A stretch of 64,000 nucleotides of DNA. Origin: Gonocerus acuteangulatus. Its lineage: Eukaryota > Arthropoda > Insecta > Hemiptera > Coreidae. Numbering within the stretch: position 1 is the stretch's first letter; each line of letters begins with the position of its first letter. The notes below the pieces were generated by a model, which searched no databases, was not told the origin of the DNA, and worked only from the letters and a program-made list of their open reading frames with translations. Positions 1 through 12,000 of this stretch are shown one piece after another. The stretch is taken from NCBI GenBank assembly GCA_946811695.1, contig OX328126.1, forward strand, positions 6,532,962 to 6,596,961, given 5' to 3'. The position numbers and the translations under genes were made by a program.

Positions 1-369
1 GGTCATGTAAAGTCTACTGGACGTAAAAGCCAGTCGACGCATTTTCCGATCTTTCAATTCACCAATATCATTTCTAGTGAACGTACTCATAAGAGACAAT
101 AAAGCCTTATGATTAATCTTACATTGAGATAATGTGTGCCATGATTTTTTAAAGCCCCCAGGGATAAGGAAATTATTGTTATTATTCCAATTCTTCAAAG
201 CAGCAATGAGTTGCAGCATGCATTCATCAAAGTCTTTGTTGACAATTTGTAGGAGATAATCTAAAGGCATTTCCTTATCTCCAGTAAAATCAGAACTCCA
301 AGTAGAATCTACCCATTCTTCAGGAATAAATTGTAATTCAAAATTATAAAAAGATTCTAAAACATTCAT
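1..369 (-). CDS. NCAPD3: Condensin II subunit D3-like protein, N-terminal part (runs off window)
   Basis: Reading the minus strand from an ATG at 369 gives 123 codons with no stop up to the window edge, so this is the 5' coding end of a gene continuing to the left. The translation is compact and non-repetitive. It carries EEWVDSTWSSDF at residues 17-28, followed by a PLDYLL stretch. That resembles the EWVDTVWELDF...EPLD start of vertebrate NCAPD3 as I remember it. A later helix pair (SWHTL...NHKALLSLMSTF, about 81-103) sits where NCAPD3 has its first helical repeat. NCAPD3 is the HEAT-repeat subunit of condensin II, which compacts mitotic chromosomes in the nucleus. No intron donor is needed within the visible part. 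The 5' flank to about 500 is AT-rich and holds no other gene. The identification rests on a short N-terminal match; another HEAT-repeat protein is possible. Confidence 0.6.
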   Translation of the reverse strand, partial: MNVLESFYNFELQFIPEEWVDSTWSSDFTGDKEMPLDYLLQIVNKDFDECMLQLIAALKNWNNNNNFLIPGGFKKSWHTLSQCKINHKALLSLMSTFTRNDIGELKDRKMRRLAFTSSRLYMT

Positions 370-647
370 TTTTACTAACACACTTCAAGCTATAAAATTA
401 CATTAATTATTTATAAAATATATCCACTGATAAACTTAAAACCCGAATTAGCACAATTTTAGAAATTTGAGACGTGGATAACTCAGCCGACCAGAGCAAA
501 CTTGAGCGAGCTTGACTATACTGGCAGGCCGAGGGTACCCGAAGTTAGGCGACGGAAGCCGAAAGGATTGTGAAATGTCTTTCCTCTGTTAGCGCGGTCC
601 CTCCCTCCATAAGGGGAGTGCAAAAATAGACCGATTTTGATGAAAGG
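370..647. other. 5' flank of the NCAPD3-like gene
   Basis: AT-rich leader next to the ATG (370-470), then mixed sequence leading into the foldback arm at 648. Promoter and UTR are expected here by position only; no motif is convincing. Confidence 0.3.
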
Positions 648-1010
648 ACCCCGCCCTTTCCTTATGGAAAATGGCTTTCGGTCAAATTGAACGAACCTAT
701 GCTCGTTGGATAGAGGAAGTCTTTCTGAAAAAAAGTCTCCATGGGAACAAAACCCGAAAGTTGGAACTTTTGGGTATCCGAAGTTTTCCATTTTTAATTT
801 TTGAAAAATCTCGAGATTTCTGGTTGGAAGGTTTCCCTTATCAATATTTTTTGAAGGCCTTTCGAAAGACACCACATTTGACACTCCTACCCTGGGGGGG
901 GGAAGCTTTTTTTTTGTAATTATCGTCCATCCATTATCATTTGAAGATCATTTCGAAGACAATACAATGAAACCTTGTCTCATACCCTTACCCAACCTCC
1001 AGCTCCACCA

Positions 1011-1463
1011 AACGTGGTTCAGGCAAGAGTTGAGACCGATAATCTAACAGCGAGAAATGCTCAATGGAGGCGCATCGACCACCAGGATGTTCCAGATTTT
1101 CCTCTGTTAGATTTAGCATAGTTAGAAGACTTAACAGTCGGAGTGTATCAAATCAATCTGGCTCCAGCCTACATCCAGGATAAACTGTTGCGAGAAAACG
1201 AAGAAGAACTGCAGTTGGACGAACATATCAGAGAAGCAGGTTTCCTGCGTATAAGAGTCTTTTTATGATTCCGAAACGCTACGAGATATCAACTTTTCAT
1301 TGCTTATAAGATCCCTGATGGCAATGACAGTGACGACGACGAAGATGGTCGAGACCTTATCGATGGTTACTACTGCCAGTGCCCAGCTGGCAGTAGAACA
1401 CTAGGTGTTTGTGCTCACGTTGCCAGCATTGTGTGGTTCTTGAGATATGCTCGTCAGCATTAA
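1011..1463 (+). pseudogene. Transposase fragment with SWIM-type Cys/His motif
   Basis: One frame reads through about 150 codons with two internal stops (a TAG near 1118 and a TGA near 1266), so it is dead. It starts with NLTARNAQWRRIDHQDVPDF, continues with LEDLTVGVYQINLAPAYIQD, and ends with YYCQCPAGSRTLGVCAHVAS followed by IVWFLRYARQH and a stop. The Cys-x-Cys-(n)-Cys-x-His pattern is a SWIM zinc finger. This combination with W.L.YAR is one I associate with large DDE transposases of the ISL2EU/IS4EU kind in animal genomes, but the superfamily name is inference. Only the C-terminal part is present. It lies in the spacer of an inverted repeat, so it looks captured rather than resident. Confidence 0.6.
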
Positions 1464-1557
1464 AACATCAAATATCCGAGTTCTTATTTGCTGAATCAGC
1501 TGATCGATAGCAAACGAAAATTCAAAACAGTTGACAGTAGTCTAAGAGACAAAAAAC

Positions 1558-1573
1558 GGCCCTTTTCAGGGCC
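1558..1573 (+). other. Histone-mRNA-type 3' stem-loop
   Basis: GGCCCTTTTCAGGGCC forms a perfect 6-bp stem with a four-base TTTC loop. It is preceded by an A-run plus C (CAAAAAAC) and followed by ACTAATG. This fits the metazoan histone 3' processing consensus (GGYYYT-THHH-ARRRCC with A-rich 5' flank and AC 3' flank). No histone coding sequence precedes it; upstream is the transposase fragment. It may be a relic of a histone gene tail captured by the foldback, or a transposon using histone-type 3' ends. Confidence 0.6.
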
Positions 1574-2099
1574 ACTAATGTTAAAGTCTGCTAACGGAAC
1601 ACTTTTTTTGCGAAAAGAGGCCTTTTTTTGAATCATACAAGCTGGAGGTGGGTTGGGGTGGGGTTGGGGTTGGGGGTGGGGTAAGGGTGTGAGGCAAGGT
1701 TTCAGTATATTGCCTTCGAAAAGATCTTCAAATGATAATGGATGGACGATAATTACAAAAAAGCTTCCCCCCCCCCGTGGGTGGGGGGGGGGGAGTGGCA
1801 GAAGTGTTAAATGTGGTGTCGTTTGAAAGGCCTTCGAAAAATAATTGATAGGTATTTTTTTTTGCTGGCCAAAAGGCTTGGGAAACCTTCCAACCAGAGA
1901 TCTCGAGATTTTGCAAAAATCACAAATGGAAAACTTCGGATATCCAAAAGTTCCAACTTTCGGGTTTTGTGCCCATGGAGACTTTTGTTCAGAAAGACTT
2001 TCTCTATCCAATGAGCATAGTTTCTTTCAATTTGACCGAAAGCCATTTTCCATAAGAAAAGGGCAGGGTCTTTTGCTACAAAACGTCGGTTACTAGAAC

Positions 2100-2660
2100 G
2101 TCGGAGAACTGTTTTCCAGGCGCGGGTCGCGCGAAAAAATCGTTGCGCTACGGATTTTAGTTGCTTCCAGGTACACTTTTTATAGGTGCTTTAAAGTAGG
2201 AAATCGAATGAAACCATTTTTAAGGCGATATCTGTAACCGTTTTCGGGAGAAGTAGAAAACCTAGTTTTTATAACTAGTTTTCGGTTTGGGTACTTAGAA
2301 TCGTGGAATTAAGTTGAAATATTTTCTTCATGTTTGAAATTCACCCAAACTAAGATATTTAAATTTTGGTTAAATTTGAAGTTAAGGAAGTATTAAAGAA
2401 AAAAAATGTATTAACAGACATGAAAAGTTTTGGGATCTTCCTATGTTTTCCTTAACATCTCGAAAACGATTGGAAAATCGAGGTAAGTGGAAGGTGACTA
2501 TTCGAAAGTTTCCTAAATTCTCTACAAAAAGATTCTGAAGCAATTTTCGACGGATACAGTTTTTATTGTTTGTTGTTTTTGTAATAGATTTTAGCAGTCA
2601 AATATTTATTATTACTAGGTGTGCCCGCGACTTCGTCCGCGTGTATAGTGACTTAGGGCA
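2100..2660 (+). repeat. Diverged copy of a foldback-arm repeat, plus a short transposon-tail motif
   Basis: The segment with GTACTTAGAATCGTGGAATT and TAACAGACATGAAAAGTTTT matches, at low identity, the arms at 60.69-61.66 kb and 53.2-53.7 kb. At its end, TGTGCCCGCGACTTCGTCCG (2621-2640) is a motif I know from dispersed repeats in many insect genomes. Confidence 0.5.
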
Positions 2661-3740
2661 GTATTTTTGAATATATCTTTTGGTTTATTTTGGATTATAA
2701 ACACCGTCGTACGTGTATTTAAAAAAAAAAAAAAACTATTTTACAGTAATTCTTCTCTACACACGATATTACGCGTATACCCATGGGGGATTAAGCATAC
2801 AGGCTGCTAGGATTGCTAAAACCTGACAGAGCCACTAAGCTGACTCCTTAGGGATTGTTAAACCCTGGTGTGTGTAAAGTATCTGACAGACAGCAGATAA
2901 AGAGACAAAATAGTATTCTTTTCCATATATCTGCCATCTACAGCGATCTGTTATTATAATATAATAATACTTTTATTTTATTTTAATTTTTTTTACGACC
3001 GATTTAGTTTATTAGCATAAATATGCTTTAGCGGTGACTAAACAGGAAAAACCGTTACAAAAAGTGTCACAAGAAGGAGTCCGCTGGCGTTCTTGCATCT
3101 TGCATGCAAAGTGGCGTTCGCGCATGAGCAGAGGCCATGTACGAAAAAGAAGACTGTATGTTATAGAGTACATTACACAGGTTTGTCGGGAGGACCTTTG
3201 AATTTTTTTTATATATCTTTATTTGAAAATTATACAATACATAAAGTATTTTTTATAATTCTTTTGTTCATGAAATAAAGTCATGATGTATCGGTACGGA
3301 AAAAAAAGCCCAGTGGCCAAAACCTATTAGCTAGGAATTTACACAGATGTTTACATTTTGTTTTTGTGTGGCTATTTACATTTATAATTTTTACATTTTA
3401 CAAGCTTAGTTTACAATAGGTCTCTAGGCCATTTGTGCTAGGCCTAGGTCTCTAGGCCATAAGGCGACGGTGAGGGTTACTTAGTGGAAACGGCATCTAG
3501 GCTGCAGCTCCTCCTCTCCCCCCGAAATTTCTATTTAATTGGTAAAAATATGTCATAAAAACCTTAAAAATAAATTAAATAAGATCGTTTGGTTCAGATT
3601 TTTTGGGGGGAGGGGGGGGGGGGGGGTGTAATAGCGTTTTAATTGGCCAATATCCAAGTTCTAAATTGTTAGTATTTCATACCCCCGAAATGCTCCCAGC
3701 CCCCCCCCCCCGATGTAATTTTGTATATACGCCCATGATT
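2661..3740. other. Intergenic, nothing recognised
   Basis: AT-rich sequence with homopolymer runs, including a G-run at about 3604-3626. No open frame of interest and no recognisable RNA gene. Confidence 0.4.
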
Positions 3741-3741
3741 C

Positions 3742-3945
3742 TATTCCTTTACAAAAGTCACTAGGGATAAGAATAGAAACGAACTGTGATAATGCAGTTC
3801 CTGCTAGTCGGACTTTTAAATGTTTACATTTTTTAAGAAAGATCAAAACAAACAATTAACTGTTTCTATTACAAGCTTTCTAAGAATAAGGACGTTATTG
3901 AAACGGCAAAAGTTGACGCAGTTCCTCCGATTCAGACTTTTTTGT
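3742..3945 (-). repeat. Two relic terminal repeats of the 58.4-62.0 kb foldback family
   Basis: Both 3742-3827 and 3855-3945 have the order ACTAGGGATAAGAA..., TGCAGTTCCTGC and TCGGACTTTT, as in the right end of the foldback at 61.9 kb, with substitutions. Confidence 0.6.
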
Positions 3946-4397
3946 GTGTTAATAATTACGCCTAACAGCTTGATTACAAGAAATGTTTCTTTCTGACAGT
4001 AACTGCAGTCGCGAATGGTGGATAACCAAGAGTAGAACCTTCCCCAAGTCACATGTGTTAATTGTATGTGTTTACCAATGAGATAATTATTAAACTATCT
4101 GTTTTATAGGTTTATAGAGGTCTCATTAATTTATCTAACAGATTATTACATCAGTTATCACTGGAAATTAAAAGATTCTTCTGTTCTAGTTGGTTTTATG
4201 ATAAATTGTTACCTTAAGGAGATACTTTGATGTCTCAATTTTTCTCTTTTTCTTTTACATTACTTTCATAACTGATTACAATTAGACGCATAAACGGTCA
4301 CAAATAGACTGATAATTTGAACTTCGTCAATAGAATTAATAATATTTACTTCAGTAGTAGTTTTTATTTGTTTTTCGATTTATGTTAATTTTATGTC

Positions 4398-4482
4398 ATG
4401 ACATTCTCATCTGAATCAGAAACTTCTGACGCTGTTGAGTTATTACATCCTAACGTTTCAGGATTACCATTGACTTTATCAG
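4398..4482 (+). CDS. GTF3A: Proposed first coding exon of the TFIIIA gene
   Basis: ATG at 4398 opens 28 codons (MTFSSESETSDAVELLHPNV...) and one base before a GTAAAC donor. It leaves phase 1, exactly what the 6840 acceptor needs (codon g+gc, Gly). The acidic leader is of the length expected before finger 1. A nearer ATG at 4393 stops at once. The 2.36-kb intron after it is long, so an alternative start exon nearer 6840 cannot be excluded. Confidence 0.6.
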
Positions 4483-4978
4483 GTAAACTATTAATTTTTT
4501 TTTAGTAACTTTAAAATAATGATTTCGACAAGGAATAATGTTAATTTCCTTTTGTTAAGGTTCTATTTCCAATGTTTTAATGGACCGTTTTATTAGTAAT
4601 GTCACTTTTTGGCATATTGAAGTTGTGCCTAGTTTCCAGGAGCTTATTACTTGTCTCATAACCACTTTACCTAGGTTCTTTTTTAGTGGCAAGTGACAAG
4701 TATTAGTAAATGTTGCAATTAAAAGAGAATAGGAATTGATTCTCTTTACTAAGCAGCAAGTAATCTCCTTTACTACCATGTTGCTGTGCAGTTGTCCCTT
4801 GTCACGTCGTGTAAACAGCCGAACATGTGTTTAGTGACAAGTTATTAACCGGATGGACCTTATTGATTACACTAAATGTGAACGAACCAGCTTAATGAAT
4901 GTGCCTACTAGGGATGCAGTGACAGAAAGCATTTGTCCACGGAAGTGTGGACGAGTACTTGTCACAAAGCCAGCTTAG

Positions 4979-5049
<71 letters not shown>

Positions 5050-5390
5050 GGGCGAGGTTAGCTCAGTGGTAGAGCACTCGACTAATGAACTGGAGGACCC
5101 GGTTCAAAACCCGAGCGCGCACTAAAGATTTTTTCTTCTAGTGCTGCCGTTCGAGGGTTGGATTTGGGGTCCCAGATCTGTCCCTAGGGACACCCAGCCT
5201 TTAATAAATTTAATTAATAATGGGTACCTTGGGTGCTAATGACTCTAGGCAGTCGAAGCAGCCAAGGGGAAAATCAGGCGGCCGGAGCATAGTGTTGACC
5301 ACACTATCTCCCTAGTGTGCCGTACGGTCAAGAATCAGATACCTCTACAGTATCTGCCACTCTGGGCCCTTGTGGCCTGTTACGGGACTG

Positions 5391-5429
<39 letters not shown>

Positions 5430-6048
5430 ATCTAGCTTCTTATTGAATAAAATGTTGGTAGAAGCTTGCGCCCAACAGTGATTGAATGAGCTTGGTTTTT
5501 GAAAATGATAAATTTTTTATATTATTTTTACTGCTTGGAGATGTGAGCTATGAGTAGCTTTTCTGATGTTATTTTCCAACCCCACACCTGCAAGTTTTAT
5601 TAAATACAAAAATGAGGTCACATTAGCACTGTGTGGTGAAATTGGTACAAACCACACTCCTTATATATTTGTCTGAGAGCGAACAGACAAATATATAGTA
5701 ACATATTGGTCTGTTCCCACTCTTTGGGCAAAGTTCGACCCATTGGTATCAGTTAAATGAAAATTTCTTAGTCGGAGAGCTGGTAACGCACTTTTCATGA
5801 AGTGTTTTACACACTCTGAAATTTTGCTGTAATGTACCTCTTGGGTAGATAAGAAGGTAAATATGTGTTTCCTGGGCATACCTTGGTGCACCAGGGACTG
5901 CGCATAGGGTAAAGGTGCAAAACAATATTGCCCAAAAGTAGAGTTTTATTCAGAAGCCAGCTACTATTAATGAAAAAAAAAAATGCAAATTAAGGCAATT
6001 TTAAAATTAATAATAAATAAGGCAGGCACTTTTAAGGGGGTTCAAATG

Positions 6049-6079
<31 letters not shown>

Positions 6080-9000
6080 CCTAGTTTTTATTTTTAATGT
6101 TAAACGAAGTGCTTTATTCACGCTGTGATTTAAACAGCATCTTCAATAAACATATTTGATAATAATTACAAAAAGGCCGACACTTTTGTGGGGTTTAATT
6201 ATCAGGAAACATAAAAATAAATGTTGCCTATGATAGACTGCAATACACTACACGTAACCGTAAGAGTGAATGTTGGCACCTCGCAGTTTAGGTTATTCTC
6301 TGCGCTCTCATTGGTTCTTGCTCATATGATCTTGTACAGCTGTTCCAGTTTAAATGGCAGCGCGAATAAAACTCTCATTTAATATGAGAATAAAAACAAT
6401 TAAGTTTTTTTTTATGTGTTATACGCCTTAAAAGTGTCTGCCATATTTATTATTCATTATTTAAAATTGTCTTAATTTTACTTTAACGATAGTTGGCTTC
6501 TGATCAAAACTCTATTTTGGGGAAATATTTTTTTTGACCTTTCCCTTATGCGCAGTACCTGGTGTTCCAAGGTATGTCCAGGAAACACATATTTACCTTC
6601 TTATCTACCCAAGAGGTACATTATAACAAAATTTCAAGGTGCATAAAACACTTCATGAACGGTGCGGTTACTGGCTCTTGGACTATCTTAGCAGTATAAT
6701 TTTGTAGGAATTTCACTACGCTGTACTAATGTGATCCCATTTCACGTTACCTTTCTATGATTTGTCATCCTGATTCTTCAGGAGGTATTTTACTTCGATT
6801 AAAATAATAAATAATTATCATAAATCACAATTTCATTAGGCGGCGGCAAGATTAAAAAAATCCATGCCTGTGACTTCAGTGGCTGTTCTGCAAAGTTTTC
6901 TCGTCCTTGGAGGCTTGCGGCGCATAAAGCAGTCCATTTAGGGAAGGTAAATTTTGAATTTATTCAACTATTCCGTTTGCTATAAATGATTTTCAAATAT
7001 AAATTTATTTATTTCCTTTAGAGGCCTTTTCCTTGTGATTATGAAGGTTGTGACAAAGCATATACTTCAAATTATCACTTAAGAAGACATAAGTCTACTT
7101 CTCACGCGAAAACAGCTGCCCAAAAAACATATAAGTAAGTAATTTTTCATTATAAATTTAAAGTTAATTAAAATGTGCACCTTGGAAGGGACCGGGTTAG
7201 CAGCTCGTTTTGTGTACTCAATTGTAAAGGCAGGGAAACCTCTGTGCCACATGCCAAATGTTTCCTACTCCTTCAAATAAAAATAGAAAAAATAAAATCC
7301 TTGTGGACACCTTTACTAAATGTGTTGTAAGATGACAAATAAATTGTATGTATGCCAACTATTGGATTCTACAGAAACAATTGTCAAATTAAGATATTTT
7401 GCAATGTAGTTTAGGACGTTTGTATTTAGGAAATGGTTGTATTTTGAAATATACTTATTTTGAAATAAAAGACAGTTATAACTTTTAAGGAACAAGTTAG
7501 AGATATATTTTTTTGTTCTTTTGTTTTACACATGTTATTTTTGAATTAAAATAAACATATTGTTTCAATAATTAAATTAATTTGGAGAGTGGCGATAATA
7601 AATAAATCTTGATTTTCAACATTGTATCAAATTTAAAAATACAAATGGTGATGACAAAATGAGGGAAAATTATTGAGGGGGTAGATATATTCAGGGCAAT
7701 GGTTAATTTTTTAGAGGAAATAACTTTTTTTTTATCTGAAAAAATGGCCTTTTTGTTATTTAGAAGAGACATGTATTTATATTTGTAAGAGAAAAAATAG
7801 CAAGGAAATATTTTAATTCTAATTTAATCAAAAAGGAAGTACCAGTATAAAATCTTTTTAACCCTTGCCATCGCGCGGTATTGGGTAGATACAAAGGAGC
7901 AACGTCTGAGGGAAATCTGCTAAGATAGGATAGAATGCAGCAGCTCCCCTCACTTCTAGCTGATTTTTTCATTGTCCTCATCATCTTAGTTTTAAATTTT
8001 GAGGATGAGGATGAGGTTTAGCCTTTTTGTGCACTATTTTTGCTTTGTGGATACATTGCGCATCCCAAGGTAATTATTTGTATTTACGGGTTTTTAAAAA
8101 TTGTTTGCTTACGATGTTCTATTTGGTTCTTTATATGTTATTTCTTGTTTAGCTGTTAGTGGTTTCTACTGCGAACATCTGGATAAGAGTGAGTCGCTAC
8201 ATTTGCGAGCTCTATAATAAATAAATATACGTTATTTAACACAGGACTATGGCTGAAATATAATTTAAGTATGAAAATTATATTATTATCTCTCATATAT
8301 CGTGTGTCCACGTGTTACTTGGGCTCATGCAACCAATTTTTAGTTTGTTAGATCAATAATACCTCAATGCCGTACAATATTATCGCCATTCTTAGCCAAA
8401 AACTTAACAGCAGCTCAACAGAGAAATAGGTAAATGAATGCGCTTTGCAGATGGAACTTAGAGAGAGGGATGTCATTCCGCCTCCATCCAGGAAGAAACG
8501 TAAACGTTGTAAACCATTTGTCGCCTCAGAAAAACATGACTTACCCAATACGCTTGTAAAAATTGTGAGAAAAAGATATGCGTTCTACACGCCATTTTTT
8601 AAGTGATGACTGCTATCTAACTGCAAAGACATTCATCAATGAAGAAATAAAAGAATAATTTTTGCATGCCACTTCGAGTTCTGAATTTCCTATTTTTTTT
8701 AGTTTCTTGGTTGTCCTTTTGAAGATATAATGTTTTTTTTTCATGTGCTTATTTGTTCACTTTATTATTTTCATCTTCTTACTGATTTGACCTATTTTTA
8801 CTTGACTCAAGATAACAGTTATACTTCCTTAAAACCTTTTTATATTTAGCAGTATGTTTTCTACTCTTCTATTTTTATTTAATAATTAACTTGCATTTAA
8901 AAGACTATTTATTGTTTATTGTATATGACTTAATTTAAAAAAAAAATAAATATATTAAGTACAATAATACTGAGTTGATTACCCTAACAAGAATTATAAT

Positions 9001-12000
9001 AAAGTTTTAAACATTTAGCTGAATTAAACATTTATAATTATTCCAATATAAAAAAATCAAGCACGTGCTCCCGAGGGTTAAACTATATCCAATAGAGAAA
9101 TGCTTTGATCATGTAGGAAACATTGAAAATGAATATAAAGCTAATGATTGTATTACAGATACTGGAATAGATAGGCTCATTATTGATATAAGTGAGGATT
9201 CAGGTTCTGATGATAGTAAAATAAGAAGCACTGACTCAGAATGATCTATAAACTATTCAGTATCTGCCTGATTAAACCTAAAATATTTAATTGAACTTCA
9301 TATTCCTTCTATTGTTTACTTTAAATAAAGACATTTTCAGGTCATTTGAAAAACCATTTATTCACATGCTAAAATATAAAAGACACTTCATATTAAAACA
9401 TAAGTTGTAAGGCTCTGTCAATCTGGCACGGGATGGCGGGAGCGGGAAACCCGCTTCAGGTGCGAAATATGGTACCGCGGGGTACTCCACACCACAGCGG
9501 GAACAGGATTTTATTTATTCCAGATCAAATTGTGTTTTATAGAAGTATGTTTTCAATCATTTTAAGATTTATTGTAATTTTTATTTTCTCTTGTAGATGT
9601 CATTATAAAGGATGCAAGAAGGAGTTTAAATTTATTCAAAATGAGAGGAAGCATTTTAGAAGAAGTCATGAGGAGAAGGTATGCAAAATATGCGGAGAAC
9701 AGTTTTTTAAATATGTGCAGCTTAAGAAGCATATGAAGATTCATACTACCGGATATCTATTCGAGTATGTGTCTCAACTGTAATCTGTAACATTTTTTTA
9801 ATGTGGTACATTGAAATGACTGTTTTAGACAGGCTCACATTTTTGTTGTAGGTGCGAGCAATGTAAATTAATTTTCCAGCATCAGTTCTTATATAAACGC
9901 CACATGCGTAGTCATTTGTTACATGCTTGCCCGATTAAAAACTGCTCCTCGGCATATCAGCACTGGTCAAGTTTGAGAAAACACGTAGCGACACATCCTT
10001 TTGGTAAACTCTTATTTTCTTTATGGTTAATAATACAATTATTTATTTTCATTAATTATACATCATCAAATTAAATCTTTATTGATTTATGTTTACAATG
10101 CGTCACTTCTGAGGTGAACACATCAAATTAATCATCTGTACGGATGCCTAGATGTTGTTCAGGGAGGTGTCTTTGGTACCATAAGATATTCAAGACTTAA
10201 AATAAAAAAAATAAATGAAATACACTTCTGTGGTTCTGGAAAGTGATTTAGATTATTTTCAACAACTCCCAAGATCTGAAGATGAAGATAAAGATTTTTT
10301 TTTTAATATTTCAAATTTTTTTTTCGTTCGGAAGGAAGATGAAGAGGCCGAGTGATTAACTTTTGCTACTCTTAGTTTTCCATGCATTAAGGTGCCTAAA
10401 AGCTTACTTTAAGTCAAAATTCAATTGGAGTAGGTCTTTAAATGTTTCACAAAATATTAACTGTATATATATATATATTGACTCCTTCTTTAAATTGGAT
10501 GTTTAATTAATTGTGTTTTGTCTCTAATTTCAGATTTTGTTTGTGCGTACTGCAAAAAAGGATATCGAAATAAAAAATTTTTAAAATTACATATACTACG
10601 TCACTTGAATGGCTTCAAAAGAAAACCATATCAGCTGAAAAAAGTTACTTGCGGCTTGTGTGAAAAGGTCATTTTAGGAAAGGTATTACAATAACATTTT
10701 CTGAAATATATTCTCTTTATTTAATTACAGTTCTTATTAATTTTCTCTCTATAAAAGATTGCAGTAGTTTTGTGTTTGCTCATTATATTTCTGAAAAATT
10801 GATTAACTTGTTTTGAAATATAATTCTTTATATGCACCTTGGTATGACCCATTCCTCAGACCCTAATGTGTCATTTATTTACGTCATCATTTTACGTTTT
10901 GGCCTTCAGGCCATTTTCAAATTCTTAATACTAGCTATATATCTTAAGGATATAAAAGAAAATGGCTGTGATTAAGAATTAGATGACAAGGTCTAAATTT
11001 AAAAGTTTTAATAAAGAGGCTGCTAGTATTAAGAATTTGAAAATGGCCTGAAGGCCGAAACGTAAAATGACAATGTAAATAAATGATACAAAATAAGACT
11101 TGATAAGATAAAAAAATAAGACTTGACCTCAGAATTTGTCTTCCTTTTTTGGGGGGGAAAAAGGATAATATTTAAAAAAAGACAATTCTTTATATGAGAA
11201 AATTGTTTAATATTTAAAGACTGATACTTTTGTGCAAAAATATACTTTTGTGTCTCTTTATAAACACCTTGTTTGTGTGTCTCTTTGTGCTTTATGGCTT
11301 AAGTCTTTCTCTTCTTATTTCTTGACTTTTGAGCTTTCAAGTATTACTGTACTTGTAGTATTGCAGCCGTAGAAGCTATTCAGGCGTATTTCAACTCATT
11401 ACTCTCTCAGCCCATTCATTTTATCAAATTTTCATAAGTTTTTATACTTTTGTCCATCCCCATCAGCATATCCTCCCAGGAAGACACTTCTTTAGGGTGG
11501 CTTAACACTTGATAGTTATTGCAGGATATTTATGTCAGAGAGAAATTGTGACTAATGAAAACCATGTAAAATGTATGTCGGCAATAAATTGTTCATGGTT
11601 TACACTAGTCAGAATTTCTCTCTGATATAAATATCCTGCAATAACTATCCTAGCGTAAACCCGCCCTAAGATTTGACCATCAGGCAAGACCAGATTTGTT
11701 ATGTGTTATTATGTTGTTGCTTTCTCCTATTAATCAATTCCACACTTGTTTTTCTTGTTTGTGGTAAGATTATAATTTTTTTATTTATTTTTGTTTGTTT
11801 TTTCTTTTTTTTCTTGTCTTGTTTATGCATTTATTTTTTATTCATTTCCTTTTATAGCCCCCATTGTTTTTTTAATATTTATTTGTTTATTTTGAACTAT
11901 CTAATTATATTCTCATCCCCTTCTGAATATTGTTTCATCATTCCTCCAACCCCTATTCCTCTTCTTGCTCCAGTATTCTACAATCCCTCCGTAATCACTA

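Larger units (their letters stand above)
648..2070. mobile_element. Foldback element with captured transposase core
   Basis: Two arms of about 350-400 bp are inverted copies of each other: roughly 648-1007 and 1641-2070. For example, ATGGAAAATGGCTTTCGGTC near 664 is mirrored by GACCGAAAGCCATTTTCCAT near 2035, and the G-run and AAGCTT segment near 895 is mirrored near 1762. The arms translate to similar peptides only because they are copies; they are not genes. The roughly 630 bp between them hold a transposase fragment and a histone-type stem-loop, described separately. Confidence 0.8.

Noticed and set aside
671..2046. Similar 80-codon frames at 671 (plus) and 1807 (minus) that look like paralogous proteins
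   Set aside because: They are the two arms of one inverted repeat; the peptide similarity follows from the DNA copy and reading frames are not better conserved than the DNA.
5048..5120. A tRNA gene at the GGTTAGCTCAGTGG sequence
   Set aside because: A- and B-boxes are present but the acceptor stem does not pair, a long SINE body follows, and another diverged copy exists.
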